Assembly (NCBI RefSeq): GCF_001578935.1
Contig: NZ_KQ969521.1
Coordinates: 1,053,071 to 1,117,070 of the forward strand
Direction: 5' to 3'
DNA from: Streptococcus oralis
GTDB lineage: Bacteria; Bacillota; Bacilli; Lactobacillales; Streptococcaceae
Length of the DNA: 64,000 nt
Part shown: positions 28,911-37,161 of the stretch, one piece after another
Layout of the letters: every line of letters starts with the position of its first letter
Numbering within the stretch: position 1 is the first letter of the stretch
The notes under the pieces: generated by a model
What the model was told of the DNA's origin: nothing
Seen by the model: only the letters and a program-made list of their open reading frames with translations
The model's database searches: none
Position numbers and translations under genes: made by a program

Positions 28911-28936
28911 CCACTCGACCTGACTAGAGCGAGTGG
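28911..28936 (-). terminator. Rho-independent terminator after the AbiH-family gene
   Basis: CCACTCG/CGAGTGG stem; on the minus strand GGTTTTTCTTG follows, 24 bp past the stop codon at 28960. It separates abiH from the hsd operon. Confidence 0.75.
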
Positions 28937-28959
28937 GCTATAAACTATTCTTAACTTTA

Positions 28960-30099
28960 TTAAGGTAGTAGCTCTTTGTTCATACGGTCCTTATCATCAC
29001 TCTTTACAAATACGACATTCCGTTTACCTGTTAACTCTATCAGTTTTTCCTTCCCAAGGATGATTGCGAGATTCTTAATAATTGATCGTTTAGCTAATTC
29101 ATCGTAATAAGTAAAAATAAATCGATATGGATACCCACCAAGAGCTGCTAATTCAAAACATTTTTGAAATATCTCTTTATCCAAGGGGTCTACTGAGTGC
29201 CCATAAATAATGATATTTTTTGATAGTGATTTAGATACTCCCTCATTTGAATACTTGTCTTTTGGTTTGAAAAATTCTTCAAATTGATTTCCACTCTCTT
29301 TAACAACTCTTTGGTAATACTTCTGATAAGGAATCAAATCACTGTTGACATCATTTTCTTTATCCTCTATTCCAAAGACCATGGTATTGATCCTATTAAA
29401 CGTTCTATCTAAATCAATTCGCCCATGTATGAAATGAGTTCTTTCTTCAACAGTTCCAAATAAATAAGCTGACGTGTTAGTATAATTAAAATTTAAAACA
29501 TAAGAACTTAATAAATGAGGTACTGCATCCAAAGCCGTTGGTCTTACCTGAATATTTCGAACACTAAAATCAAGATAGTCCAAATAAGACAGATAGATTT
29601 CTAATAGTTCAATTAGTAAATCAAGTTGATCAAGAAATAACTCATCAAGTTTCTCTATTAGTAGCTCTTTTTGTTTATTATCAAACTCAATCTGACCAAA
29701 ATTCTCCGCAATCACTTTAACAACATAATATTTTGCAATATAATTTCTTCTATCTAATAAAACATTATCAAATTCATAAGTATCAAAATAGCCAATACTT
29801 TCAAATAACACATCACTGTTGTTTTTAAAATATATAATAGCATCTAAAAGTCTTGAAATAATGAGTTCAATATTCGACCAATTTATCCCTAGAGTTTCTT
29901 CGTTTTCATTAATAAATCTCAAATATAGATTATCTTTGTATTTCTCAATCCTTATATTTTTAACTTTTAGGAACTCCAGTAACTCCTCATTTGGATTAGA
30001 GAATAATTGTTTTTCAAAGTCAATAAAATCGGTATACTTTGTTTTTCGATCCATAGCAATATCAAAACCATTACCCAGAATTAGAATAGTATCTGCCAT
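28960..30099 (-). CDS. AbiH-family phage abortive-infection protein
   Basis: A 379-residue AbiH-family protein (bacteriophage abortive infection, PF14253-like). Signatures: ILGNGFDIAMDRKTKYTDF at the N-terminus (GNGFD at residues 9-13), VLNFNYTNT in the middle, HFIHGRID (H-x-H-G) and IIYGHSVDPLDKEIF near the C-terminus. These elements resemble the nucleotide-binding fold of SIR2-like defence proteins, but the biochemical activity of AbiH has not been settled as far as I know. The gene is AT-rich compared with its flanks, suggesting transfer. It sits between the helicase gene (51 bp upstream) and the hsd operon, with its own terminator. Confidence 0.85.
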   Translation of the reverse strand: MADTILILGNGFDIAMDRKTKYTDFIDFEKQLFSNPNEELLEFLKVKNIRIEKYKDNLYLRFINENEETLGINWSNIELIISRLLDAIIYFKNNSDVLFESIGYFDTYEFDNVLLDRRNYIAKYYVVKVIAENFGQIEFDNKQKELLIEKLDELFLDQLDLLIELLEIYLSYLDYLDFSVRNIQVRPTALDAVPHLLSSYVLNFNYTNTSAYLFGTVEERTHFIHGRIDLDRTFNRINTMVFGIEDKENDVNSDLIPYQKYYQRVVKESGNQFEEFFKPKDKYSNEGVSKSLSKNIIIYGHSVDPLDKEIFQKCFELAALGGYPYRFIFTYYDELAKRSIIKNLAIILGKEKLIELTGKRNVVFVKSDDKDRMNKELLP

Positions 30100-30150
30100 A
30101 TTTTCTCCCTTTGCTTTTTTATTTTCTAGAGGGGTAATATTTTACCTCCC

Positions 30151-32784
30151 CTACTCCAATCGGCTTTTAACTTTCTTCTTAGTCAAGGTACGGTCGTTTT
30201 GATTGGAGAGAGCTTTGATACGAGCTTCTAGAAGGGTTTTCCGTCCGGTCTCTGTTCGTGTGTAGACGAGATGATAACGTCCGATAGTCGGCGTCAGAAA
30301 GTCGAGGAATTTCTGTGCTTCTTCCTTGCGCTTGTCAAAAAGACTAGGCACGACATAGTAAGGTGACTGACCTTGTCGGATTTTCTCTGCCTTCAAGAGA
30401 TAGCGCTGGTTGTCCACTGGTGCAAAGAACTCTCCCACAGTCTGCGCAAACAGCTCCTTGTCCCTCATGCTTCCTCCCTTGAGATAGGCAAAGACCATGT
30501 AATTTTCCTTATTCTCCTCTACCTGAACACGGGATTGATCATCCGTTAGATGCCCCGAATCTAGCAGAGCCTTTCGGATCTGCTCACCCAGAGACTGCAA
30601 GCGTTTATAGGGACTCTTATAGCGGAGGTAGCGCCAAGATGCAAAGACCAAAAAGAGGAGACAGGCTGCTGTAAGCCACCAAACACCGATCAATCTCAAT
30701 CTAAATAGCAAGACCAACAAATCTACTGCCAACAAGAGCAATAACATGCGAACCCATTTTAATGCATCAAGCAAGAGAATGACTGGGATTTTCTGTTTTT
30801 GAGTTGCGACTTCTGTAACTATCTCGAACTGATCCGCTACGACAAGAGCATCTTGCCATTTTTGTCTCAAGCCTGCTCGATCCTTGGATAACATCTTAAT
30901 CCGTTCGTTATACTCTCTGATTTGCTTTTTCTTAAAAGGGGGCTTTGGAAAATCCAAACGATCCAAACCGGTCTCAATACTCTCCTGATTATAGGCCAGT
31001 CCAAGAAAATGCTCCATCCGTCGCGACAAGGTCTGCAGATCCTGATTGCTCTCTGGTCTAGGCTCCTCACCAGGAAGAGTGATAAGTGCTTGCGCTTGAA
31101 CGGCTACCAGATGCCAGATGTTGCTGGTCTTTTCTGGATGCCCCGGCCAGATACGAATGGCACGCCCGCGCATCTGGTTACTCAGCATAAAGCTCCCCAC
31201 AAAGCTTCCGAGGATTAGGGAATTAACACAAGGAGCATCCCAACCCTCTCCGAGGAGAGATTTGGTTCCGACTAGGACTTGAATCCGCCCTCGTTGAAAA
31301 AGCTCCGTCACCGCCCCTACAATACCCTTAGCCGTACTAGGGAATCCCACCAGCACATAATCCTCTTGGTCTAACTGACCAATAGATGAGAAACTAAGAG
31401 GAACCTGAGGCAAGAGTTCCTTCAACTCTGCTGCCACATCGGTAGGCAAAATAACGACACTACCTGACAAGACAGCCAAAGATACAGGGATCTCTTGCTC
31501 CTGAGCTTTTCGACGAATGCTTTCAAAATAAGGGAGAACCCCCAACTGAGAAATGGTTGCCTGATCATCTCCCAGATAGGCGGCAAAATCCTTGCGAATA
31601 TAGTCAGCTAGTATTAACTGTCTCAGTTCCTGACCTAGACTCTCATACTCTGCCCAGAAGATATCGGCAATGGCAGACAACTTCCCCAGAGATTGGGTTA
31701 AAAGCTGATCGGAAGCCTTGGACTTAACTAGATAAACCTGACGTTTTTCCACCAACCCACGCGCCTTCAAGTCAGCCTCTAACTTTTTCCTATATCCATC
31801 TGGTTCCTCATACCAATCTGGTGTCTGATAGAGTATACTCTGCAACAGCGTCTCCAGCCAGTAGGAGGTCAATGCTGGAAGCTTCTGGGTTCCCAGTAAA
31901 TTTTGTAAAGAGGGAGGAATCGTTAACCCCTGAGAATGCATATAAATCAACATAGCAGACAAGTACTTGGGGTCTTCTAGTAGAACATCGGATGAAATGT
32001 TTCCTTTGAGTACCTTAGACCCTGTTACAAATGTTTGAAAATCAGGATTGACTATAAGGTGATGAATATAGTCCCGCTTAGTCTCCTCAAACCGTTTGAG
32101 ACGTTCCGCCTCTTCAGCTGTTGGTGAACACATATAGACAAAATCCTGATGAGGGCAAAGAGTGTCTTCCTTGACTAGTTCAGGTACCGTGATTTCTTGA
32201 TCGATCTCCCCGCACATTCGGATATAGCGTTCCCAGAGTTCTGGCTCGCTGTCATATGGTGGTGTCGCTGTCAGGGAGATGACTTGCAGCGGTTCATACT
32301 GTTTGCGAAAGGCTTCCAGACTTTTCCACCATTCATTGCGCAGGTGGTGGCATTCGTCCAAGCAAAGAGTCGCAACTTTCTGAGCTCTTAGGCTTGCAAG
32401 CAAATCAAACCCCACAAAATCCTCTGCTTCTCCATCTTCTTGTGATTGCAATTGGTTCATGGCACTATGAAAAGCCTGATAGGTCACAATCGTTAATGCC
32501 TTCATCTCCTTTAAGTTTTGGGAAACGAGATCTGAAAGTCTCTGACCCTCCCCTAGAAAAGCAGTTTGAATCCTATCTACCCATTGTTCACGAATAGTGA
32601 CAGTTGGAACTAAGATGAGGGCTGGGTTGCCAAAACGAGCGATTAGCTCGATACCAATGGTTGTCTTTCCAGACCCTGGAGCTGCCACTAGATGAACATG
32701 ACCGTCTGCTTGATAGTCCTGAAAACGATCCAAGACCTGTTTTTGATATTGGCGCCAGCTTCCTTTAAAGTTTAAACCTAACAT
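30151..32784 (-). CDS. DEAD/DEAH-box helicase with membrane segments
   Basis: An 877-residue superfamily 2 helicase/restriction-like ATPase. Motif I is LVAAPGSGKTTIG near residue 35; motif II is CLDECHHLRNEWW; motif III is VISLTATPPYD; motif VI lies in LSNQMRGRAIRIWPG. LVGTKSLLGEGWDAP is the motif IV/V region. After the helicase, residues about 677-716 form two very hydrophobic helices (RMLLLLLAVDLLVLLF and a second one rich in Leu/Trp), so the protein may be membrane-tethered. A helical C-terminal region follows. It sits at the start of the defence island, just before abiH, and is divergent from the VTT gene. Its role is not known to me; a defence function is inferred from the neighbours. 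Confidence 0.75.
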   Translation of the reverse strand: MLGLNFKGSWRQYQKQVLDRFQDYQADGHVHLVAAPGSGKTTIGIELIARFGNPALILVPTVTIREQWVDRIQTAFLGEGQRLSDLVSQNLKEMKALTIVTYQAFHSAMNQLQSQEDGEAEDFVGFDLLASLRAQKVATLCLDECHHLRNEWWKSLEAFRKQYEPLQVISLTATPPYDSEPELWERYIRMCGEIDQEITVPELVKEDTLCPHQDFVYMCSPTAEEAERLKRFEETKRDYIHHLIVNPDFQTFVTGSKVLKGNISSDVLLEDPKYLSAMLIYMHSQGLTIPPSLQNLLGTQKLPALTSYWLETLLQSILYQTPDWYEEPDGYRKKLEADLKARGLVEKRQVYLVKSKASDQLLTQSLGKLSAIADIFWAEYESLGQELRQLILADYIRKDFAAYLGDDQATISQLGVLPYFESIRRKAQEQEIPVSLAVLSGSVVILPTDVAAELKELLPQVPLSFSSIGQLDQEDYVLVGFPSTAKGIVGAVTELFQRGRIQVLVGTKSLLGEGWDAPCVNSLILGSFVGSFMLSNQMRGRAIRIWPGHPEKTSNIWHLVAVQAQALITLPGEEPRPESNQDLQTLSRRMEHFLGLAYNQESIETGLDRLDFPKPPFKKKQIREYNERIKMLSKDRAGLRQKWQDALVVADQFEIVTEVATQKQKIPVILLLDALKWVRMLLLLLAVDLLVLLFRLRLIGVWWLTAACLLFLVFASWRYLRYKSPYKRLQSLGEQIRKALLDSGHLTDDQSRVQVEENKENYMVFAYLKGGSMRDKELFAQTVGEFFAPVDNQRYLLKAEKIRQGQSPYYVVPSLFDKRKEEAQKFLDFLTPTIGRYHLVYTRTETGRKTLLEARIKALSNQNDRTLTKKKVKSRLE

Positions 32785-32879
32785 GATACCCCTTATTCTA
32801 TACCATCATTTTCTTATTCTCATTTTACCACACTTATTTCACCAGTCAGATAATCCAGATAGTTTTTCTCCATGAAATA

Positions 32880-32888
32880 TGGTATAGT
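32880..32888 (+). promoter_or_regulatory. Extended -10 promoter of the VTT/DedA-like gene
   Basis: TGG-TATAGT (extended -10) lies 28 bp before the ATG at 32917, with a GAGGAG ribosome-binding site between. The -35 region is poor, as extended -10 promoters often are. Confidence 0.55.
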
Positions 32889-32916
32889 AGAATCATACTA
32901 TCTATGAGGAGTTTAC

Positions 32917-33534
32917 ATGTCACAGGATAAGCAAATGAAAGCTGTTTCTCCCCTTCTACAGCAAGTCATCAATATTTCATCTATCGTCGGGGGAGTCGGC
33001 ACCTTGATTTTCTGTATTTGGGCCTATCAGGCAGGAGTGTTACAGTCCAAGGAAACCCTATCGGCCTTTATCCAGCAAGCTGGGGTTTGGGGGCCACCAC
33101 TCTTTATCTTTTTACAGATCCTACAAACCGTCGTTCCGATCATTCCTGGAGCATTGACCTCGGTGGCTGGGGTCTTTATTTACGGCCACATCATCGGAAC
33201 TATCTATAACTATATCGGCATCGTGATTGGCTGTGCCATTATCTTTTACCTCGTCCGTCTCTATGGGGCTGCCTTTGTCCAGTCCGTCGTCAGCAAGCGC
33301 ACCTATGACAAGTACATCGGTTGGCTAGATAAGGGCAATCGTTTCGAGCGGTTCTTTATCTTTATGATGATCTGGCCAGTTAGCCCAGCTGACTTTCTCT
33401 GTATGCTGGCTGCCCTGACCAAGATGACCTTCAAACGCTATATGATTATCATTGTTTTGACCAAGCCCTTTACCCTAGTGGTTTATACTTATGGTTTGAC
33501 TTATATTATTGATTTCTTCTGGCAGATGTTTTGA
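32917..33534 (+). CDS. VTT-domain (TVP38/TMEM64, DedA-like) membrane protein
   Basis: A 205-residue inner-membrane protein with about five hydrophobic segments. The VTT hallmark block spans PIIPGALTSVAGVFIYGHIIGTIYNYIGIVIGCAIIFYL, then YDKYIGWLDKGNRFERFFIFMMIWPVSPADFLCMLAALTKM. Relatives act in lipid transport or scrambling; for this one only the membrane location is certain. It is monocistronic, divergent from the helicase gene and convergent with scrK, with a terminator right after its stop. Confidence 0.85.
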   Translation: MSQDKQMKAVSPLLQQVINISSIVGGVGTLIFCIWAYQAGVLQSKETLSAFIQQAGVWGPPLFIFLQILQTVVPIIPGALTSVAGVFIYGHIIGTIYNYIGIVIGCAIIFYLVRLYGAAFVQSVVSKRTYDKYIGWLDKGNRFERFFIFMMIWPVSPADFLCMLAALTKMTFKRYMIIIVLTKPFTLVVYTYGLTYIIDFFWQMF

Positions 33535-33540
33535 GAATAG

Positions 33541-33573
33541 AAAAATCCGTTTGGGAAATCAAACGGATTTTTA
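33541..33573 (+). terminator. Rho-independent terminator of the VTT gene
   Basis: AAAAATCCGTTTG and CAAACGGATTTTT form a 13-bp stem around GGAAAT, beginning 6 bp after the stop codon. It closely resembles the scrK terminator at 33822-33845. Confidence 0.9.
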
Positions 33574-33659
33574 GATCATAGATAGACTATAGCCTGATAC
33601 TAAATATACTTTGGTATGGAAATCATGCCTATTTTTTGATAGTGAATCGAGGACGTACC

Positions 33660-33786
33660 TAGCCTTTCCGCCGTGATAAAAACACCTGAAATTTAATGGT
33701 TTCAGGTGTTGGGAAACTTTGAGACATTAGGCTCAAAGTTTAGGTATGGAATTTCGAAGAAAGTCGCTACCGTCCGTCATCACTTA
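33660..33786 (-). repeat. Intergenic repeat family B, copy 1
   Basis: On the minus strand this aligns with the plus strand at 58302-58420: GTGATGACGGACGG at one end and CACGGCGGAAA at the other. It can fold into an outer stem (GTGAT/ATCAC) enclosing three hairpins: ACTTTC-ttc-GAAATT, AAACTTTGAG/CTCAAAGTTT, and the 11-bp stem AACACCTGAAA/TTTCAGGTGTT. The element fills most of the spacer between the VTT gene and scrK. The stretch 33574-33659 shows no structure I can name. Confidence 0.75.
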
Positions 33787-33821
33787 AGGAAAGGCTCAAA
33801 AACATTTTCGTCAAACAAAAC

Positions 33822-33845
33822 ATCCGTTTGGTTTCCCAAGCGGAT
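33822..33845 (-). terminator. Rho-independent terminator of scrK
   Basis: ATCCGTTTGG/CCAAGCGGAT with one G-T wobble, 12 bp past the scrK stop codon, followed on the minus strand by a T-rich stretch. Confidence 0.8.
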
Positions 33846-33857
33846 ATTTTCTTTGTT

Positions 33858-34745
33858 TTATTTTGCGACACTCTTAGCAAGGACAAAGTTCCCAAGTGTG
33901 GCAGAACCATTCCCTGCGACTGCTGGAGTCACGATATAGTCACGCACGTCTGGTACTGGTAGGTAGCCGTTGAGGAGAGCTGTGAATTTCTCACGCACAC
34001 GGTCCAGCATGTGTTGTTGGGCCATAACGCCACCACCAAAGACGATGACGTCTGGACGGAACGTCACGGTAGCATTGACCGCAGCCTGAGCGATATAGTA
34101 GGCTTGAACATCCCAGACAGAGCTGTTCAGTTCAATGTTTTCACCACGAATACCTGTACGAGCTTCCAGACTTGGACCAGCCGCAAAACCTTCCAAACAT
34201 CCCTTGTGGAAAGGACAAACACCGTTGAATTCTTTTTCAATATCCATTGGGTGTTTAGCCACATAGTAGTGACCCATCTCAGGGTGACCGCTACCGCCGA
34301 TAAACTCACCACGTTGAATGACACCTGCACCGATACCTGTACCGATTGTGTAGTAAACCAAGTTTTCGATACGGCCACCAGCATTGTTACGAGCAACGAC
34401 TTCACCGTAGGCAGAACTATTTACGTCTGTTGTGAAATAAATCGGCACGTTTAGGGCACGACGGAGACTACCTAGCAAGTCTACATTTGCCCAGTGAGGT
34501 TTTGGAGTCGTTGTGATAAAGCCATAGGTTTTTGAGTTTTTATCGATATCAATTGGACCGAAAGAACCGATGGCAAGACCTGCAAGATTGTCAAATTTTG
34601 AAAAGAACTCAATGGTTTTATCGATAGTCTCGATAGGAGTTGTTGTAGGAAACTGTGTCTTTTCTACAATGTTAAAATTTTCATCTCCGACAGCACAGAC
34701 AAACTTTGTACCGCCCGCTTCTAAGCTTCCATATAATTTTGTCAT
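33858..34745 (-). CDS. scrK: ROK-family fructokinase
   Basis: Phosphorylates the fructose released by sucrose-6-phosphate hydrolase. At 295 residues it is a ROK kinase: SLEAGGTKFVCAVGDE is the ATP loop near the N-terminus. GEFIGGSGHPEMGHYYVAKHP and CPFHKGCLEGFAAGPS carry the zinc-binding His/Cys cluster. DVIVFGGGVM lies near the end. It is downstream of scrA, but a terminator lies between and a separate extended -10 promoter precedes it, so it may be transcribed partly on its own. Its product links the scr genes to glycolysis. Confidence 0.93.
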   Translation of the reverse strand: MTKLYGSLEAGGTKFVCAVGDENFNIVEKTQFPTTTPIETIDKTIEFFSKFDNLAGLAIGSFGPIDIDKNSKTYGFITTTPKPHWANVDLLGSLRRALNVPIYFTTDVNSSAYGEVVARNNAGGRIENLVYYTIGTGIGAGVIQRGEFIGGSGHPEMGHYYVAKHPMDIEKEFNGVCPFHKGCLEGFAAGPSLEARTGIRGENIELNSSVWDVQAYYIAQAAVNATVTFRPDVIVFGGGVMAQQHMLDRVREKFTALLNGYLPVPDVRDYIVTPAVAGNGSATLGNFVLAKSVAK

Positions 34746-34772
34746 GATAAACCTCTTTTAATTATTTCTTTT

Positions 34773-34781
34773 ATTATAGCA
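34773..34781 (-). promoter_or_regulatory. Extended -10 promoter of scrK
   Basis: On the minus strand TGC-TATAAT lies about 28 bp before the scrK ATG at 34745, with an AAGAGG ribosome-binding site. The -35 region (TCATTT) is weak. Confidence 0.6.
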
Positions 34782-34845
34782 TAATTTCTAGATAGAAATG
34801 ACTCTAGATTTTAGATTTTCCTCTGTAAATCATATCATTCAAGCA

Positions 34846-34876
34846 AAAACGAACAAACATCACATTTGTTCGTTTT
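34846..34876 (-). terminator. Rho-independent terminator between scrA and scrK
   Basis: AAAACGAACAAA/TTTGTTCGTTTT, a perfect 12-bp stem, is followed on the minus strand by TTTTTG, 20 bp past the scrA stop codon. Confidence 0.85.
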
Positions 34877-34896
34877 CATTTCTAGTTCGTCAGAAA

Positions 34897-36789
34897 TTAA
34901 GCTTTGACTTCGATTGCTGCATCTCCCTTAGTAACTGTTCCAGATGCGGCCGGAGTTACGGAAGTATAATCAGCAGTGTTAGTTACGATGATCATAGTCG
35001 TATCATCAAGTCCTGCTGCTGCAATCTTACTTGAATCAAAGGTTCCAAGAACATCTCCAGCTTTAACCTTGTCGCCTTGAGCAACTTTTTGGTCAAATCC
35101 TTCACCGTTCATAGTGACTGTATCGATCCCCACGTGGATCAAGAGCTCAGCTCCGTTTGCAGTTTTCAAACCATAAGCATGTCCTGTCGCAAAAGCAATC
35201 GTTACTTCGGCATCAGCAGGAGCATACACCACACCTTGGCTTGGTTTTACAGCAATTCCTTGCCCCATAGCACCGCTAGAGAAAACTGGATCATTTACAT
35301 CGCTAAGGGCAACTACTTCCCCCTCAACTGGAGTTAAGATCGTTTCATCTTGACGAGCTACTGGAAGGTCGCCAGTTGTTTCTTCTTGAACCAAACGTTC
35401 TGTCGCTACTTCAGTTGCAACTTCTTTTTCATCCTCATAACCAAACATGTAAGTAAGAGCAAAACCAAGGACGAATGATACAGCTACCATAAGAAGGTAT
35501 TGAAGCAATTGACCATTACCAACATAAAGCATTGTACCAGGGATGATGGTGATACCATTACCAGTACCAGCAAGTCCAAGGATAGAAGCCAATCCACCAC
35601 CGATAGCACCAGCGATCAATGAAAGGAAGAATGGTTTACGGAAGCGCAAGTTAACCCCGAAGATAGCAGGCTCTGTAATACCGAGGAAGGCAGAAAGAGC
35701 AGCTGGGAAAGCAAGTGTTTTCAGTTTAGGATTTTTAGTTTTAACACCAACGGCAACAGTTGCAGCCCCTTGAGCTGTCATCGCTGCAGTGATGATAGCG
35801 TTAAATGGGTTCACATGGTCAGCAGCAAGCAATTGCACTTCAAGCAAGTTAAAGATATGGTGTACACCTGATACGACGATCAATTGGTGAACCCCACCGA
35901 TGACCAAACCACCTAGACCAAATGGCAAGCCAAGGATAGCTTTTGTTCCAAGAAGGATGTAATTTTCAACAACATGGAAGACTGGTCCGATGACAAAGAG
36001 TCCAAGGATAGACATGACCAAAAGTGTCACGAATGGTGTCACCAAAAGATCCAAGACATCTGGAACTACTTTGCGAAGAGCCTTCTCAAACTTAGCTCCG
36101 ACCACCCCGATGATGAAGGCTGGAAGAACAGAACCTTGCAAACCAACAACAGGAATGAAGCCAAAGAAGTTCATAGCTGTTACTTCACCACCTGATGCTA
36201 CTGCCCAAGCGTTTGGAAGTGAGCCAGAAACCAGCATCATACCGAGGACGATACCAACAGCTGGGTTACCACCAAATACGCGGAAGGTAGACCATACCAC
36301 CAAACCTGGCAAGATGATGAAGGCTGTATCTGTGAGGATTTGGCTGTAAATGGTAACATCTTCTGGAAGTGTCATTCCAAGAGCGTTCAAGAGACCACGA
36401 ACACCCATGAAGAGACCAGTCGCTACGATAACTGGAATGATTGGCACGAAGACGTCACCGAAAGTACGGATAGCACGTTGGAACCAGTTTCCTTGTTTAG
36501 CAGCTTCTGCTTTCATATCTTCTTTAGAAGATGTTGGCAAACCAAGTGCAACGACTTCGTCGTACATCTTATTTACTGTTCCAGTACCAAAGATGATTTG
36601 GTATTGACCTGAGTTAAAGAAAGCTCCTTGAACTTTATCCAAGTTCTCAATCACTTCCTTATTGATTTTCCCTTCATCTTTGACCATAACACGTAGACGA
36701 GTCGCGCAGTGGGCTACACTGTTGACATTTTCACGTCCACCCAAGGCTTCGATGACCTTTTTTGCAATATCCTGATTGTTCATTTGCAA
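34897..36789 (-). CDS. scrA: Sucrose-specific PTS enzyme IIBCA
   Basis: Imports sucrose and phosphorylates it to sucrose-6-phosphate. The 630-residue protein has domains in the order IIB (phosphorylated C28 in VAHCATRLRV), IIC (about ten membrane segments, roughly 105-460, with FGVNLRFRKPFF), and IIA (phosphorylated H552 in LLIHVGIDTVTMNGEGF). It is divergent from scrB across a 372-bp region with LacI-type operators. The upstream promoter has its -35 box inside one operator, so ScrR should repress it. Confidence 0.96.
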   Translation of the reverse strand: MQMNNQDIAKKVIEALGGRENVNSVAHCATRLRVMVKDEGKINKEVIENLDKVQGAFFNSGQYQIIFGTGTVNKMYDEVVALGLPTSSKEDMKAEAAKQGNWFQRAIRTFGDVFVPIIPVIVATGLFMGVRGLLNALGMTLPEDVTIYSQILTDTAFIILPGLVVWSTFRVFGGNPAVGIVLGMMLVSGSLPNAWAVASGGEVTAMNFFGFIPVVGLQGSVLPAFIIGVVGAKFEKALRKVVPDVLDLLVTPFVTLLVMSILGLFVIGPVFHVVENYILLGTKAILGLPFGLGGLVIGGVHQLIVVSGVHHIFNLLEVQLLAADHVNPFNAIITAAMTAQGAATVAVGVKTKNPKLKTLAFPAALSAFLGITEPAIFGVNLRFRKPFFLSLIAGAIGGGLASILGLAGTGNGITIIPGTMLYVGNGQLLQYLLMVAVSFVLGFALTYMFGYEDEKEVATEVATERLVQEETTGDLPVARQDETILTPVEGEVVALSDVNDPVFSSGAMGQGIAVKPSQGVVYAPADAEVTIAFATGHAYGLKTANGAELLIHVGIDTVTMNGEGFDQKVAQGDKVKAGDVLGTFDSSKIAAAGLDDTTMIIVTNTADYTSVTPAASGTVTKGDAAIEVKA

Positions 36790-36819
36790 AAATCTCCTTA
36801 TAAAATTTTTGTTATTGTT

Positions 36820-36833
36820 TGAAAGCGATTTTA
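36820..36833. promoter_or_regulatory. cre-like site in the scrA leader
   Basis: TGAAAGCGATTTTA: one half fits the CcpA catabolite-responsive element, the other is degenerate. It lies about 30 bp before the scrA start codon. This is a consensus match only. Confidence 0.35.
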
Positions 36834-36850
36834 TTCGCCCTACGACTATT

Positions 36851-36888
36851 ATTTTATCACGTTTCTAAAATATGTCAAGCGTTTTGCA
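36851..36888 (-). promoter_or_regulatory. scrA promoter with overlapping ScrR-type operator
   Basis: On the minus strand TTGACA (36873-36878) and TAAAAT (36851-36856) are 16 bp apart. The LacI-type half-palindrome TGTCAAGCGTTTTGCA (36873-36888) covers the -35 box, so bound ScrR would block RNA polymerase. The central CG and the flanking TGTCAA fit this regulator class. Confidence 0.65.
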
Positions 36889-37054
36889 GAAATTTTTATT
36901 CCCTTTCTTTTTTCTCTGATTATTTTTGCTCGTTTTTGAGGGATATTCTCTTTTTTCTCAAAAAAATATCTTTATATTTGAAGAACTAAGGCTTTTGTTT
37001 ACATTTTCTTTCATTTTTTCGTGAAAATTTGCCAGATTTCCTTTACTTAATTTA

Positions 37055-37070
37055 TAACGAACGTTTGACA
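37055..37070. promoter_or_regulatory. ScrR-type operator upstream of scrB, site 1
   Basis: TAACGAACGTTTGACA: the right half CGTTTGACA is the mirror of the TGTCAA-CG half in the scrA operator. It lies about 92 bp before the scrB ATG. Confidence 0.5.
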
Positions 37071-37110
37071 TATTTTTCTCTTTTTTGACATAAAAGACTT
37101 GCTTTTTTTC

Positions 37111-37126
37111 CCGAAAACGTTTACTA
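37111..37126. promoter_or_regulatory. ScrR-type operator upstream of scrB, site 2
   Basis: CCGAAAACGTTTACTA, a LacI-class CG-centred imperfect palindrome. It lies next to the likely -10 region (TATTAT/TATAGAAT, 37125-37138) of scrB. The remaining 36900-37050 is AT-rich without other signals I can support. Confidence 0.5.
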
Positions 37127-37161
37127 TTATTATAGAATAGAACTTATGGAGGAAAGATAAA

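Noticed and set aside
33706-33939. A 77-codon plus-strand frame across repeat B and the end of scrK
   Set aside because: It is the repeat read antisense, running into the scrK coding region.
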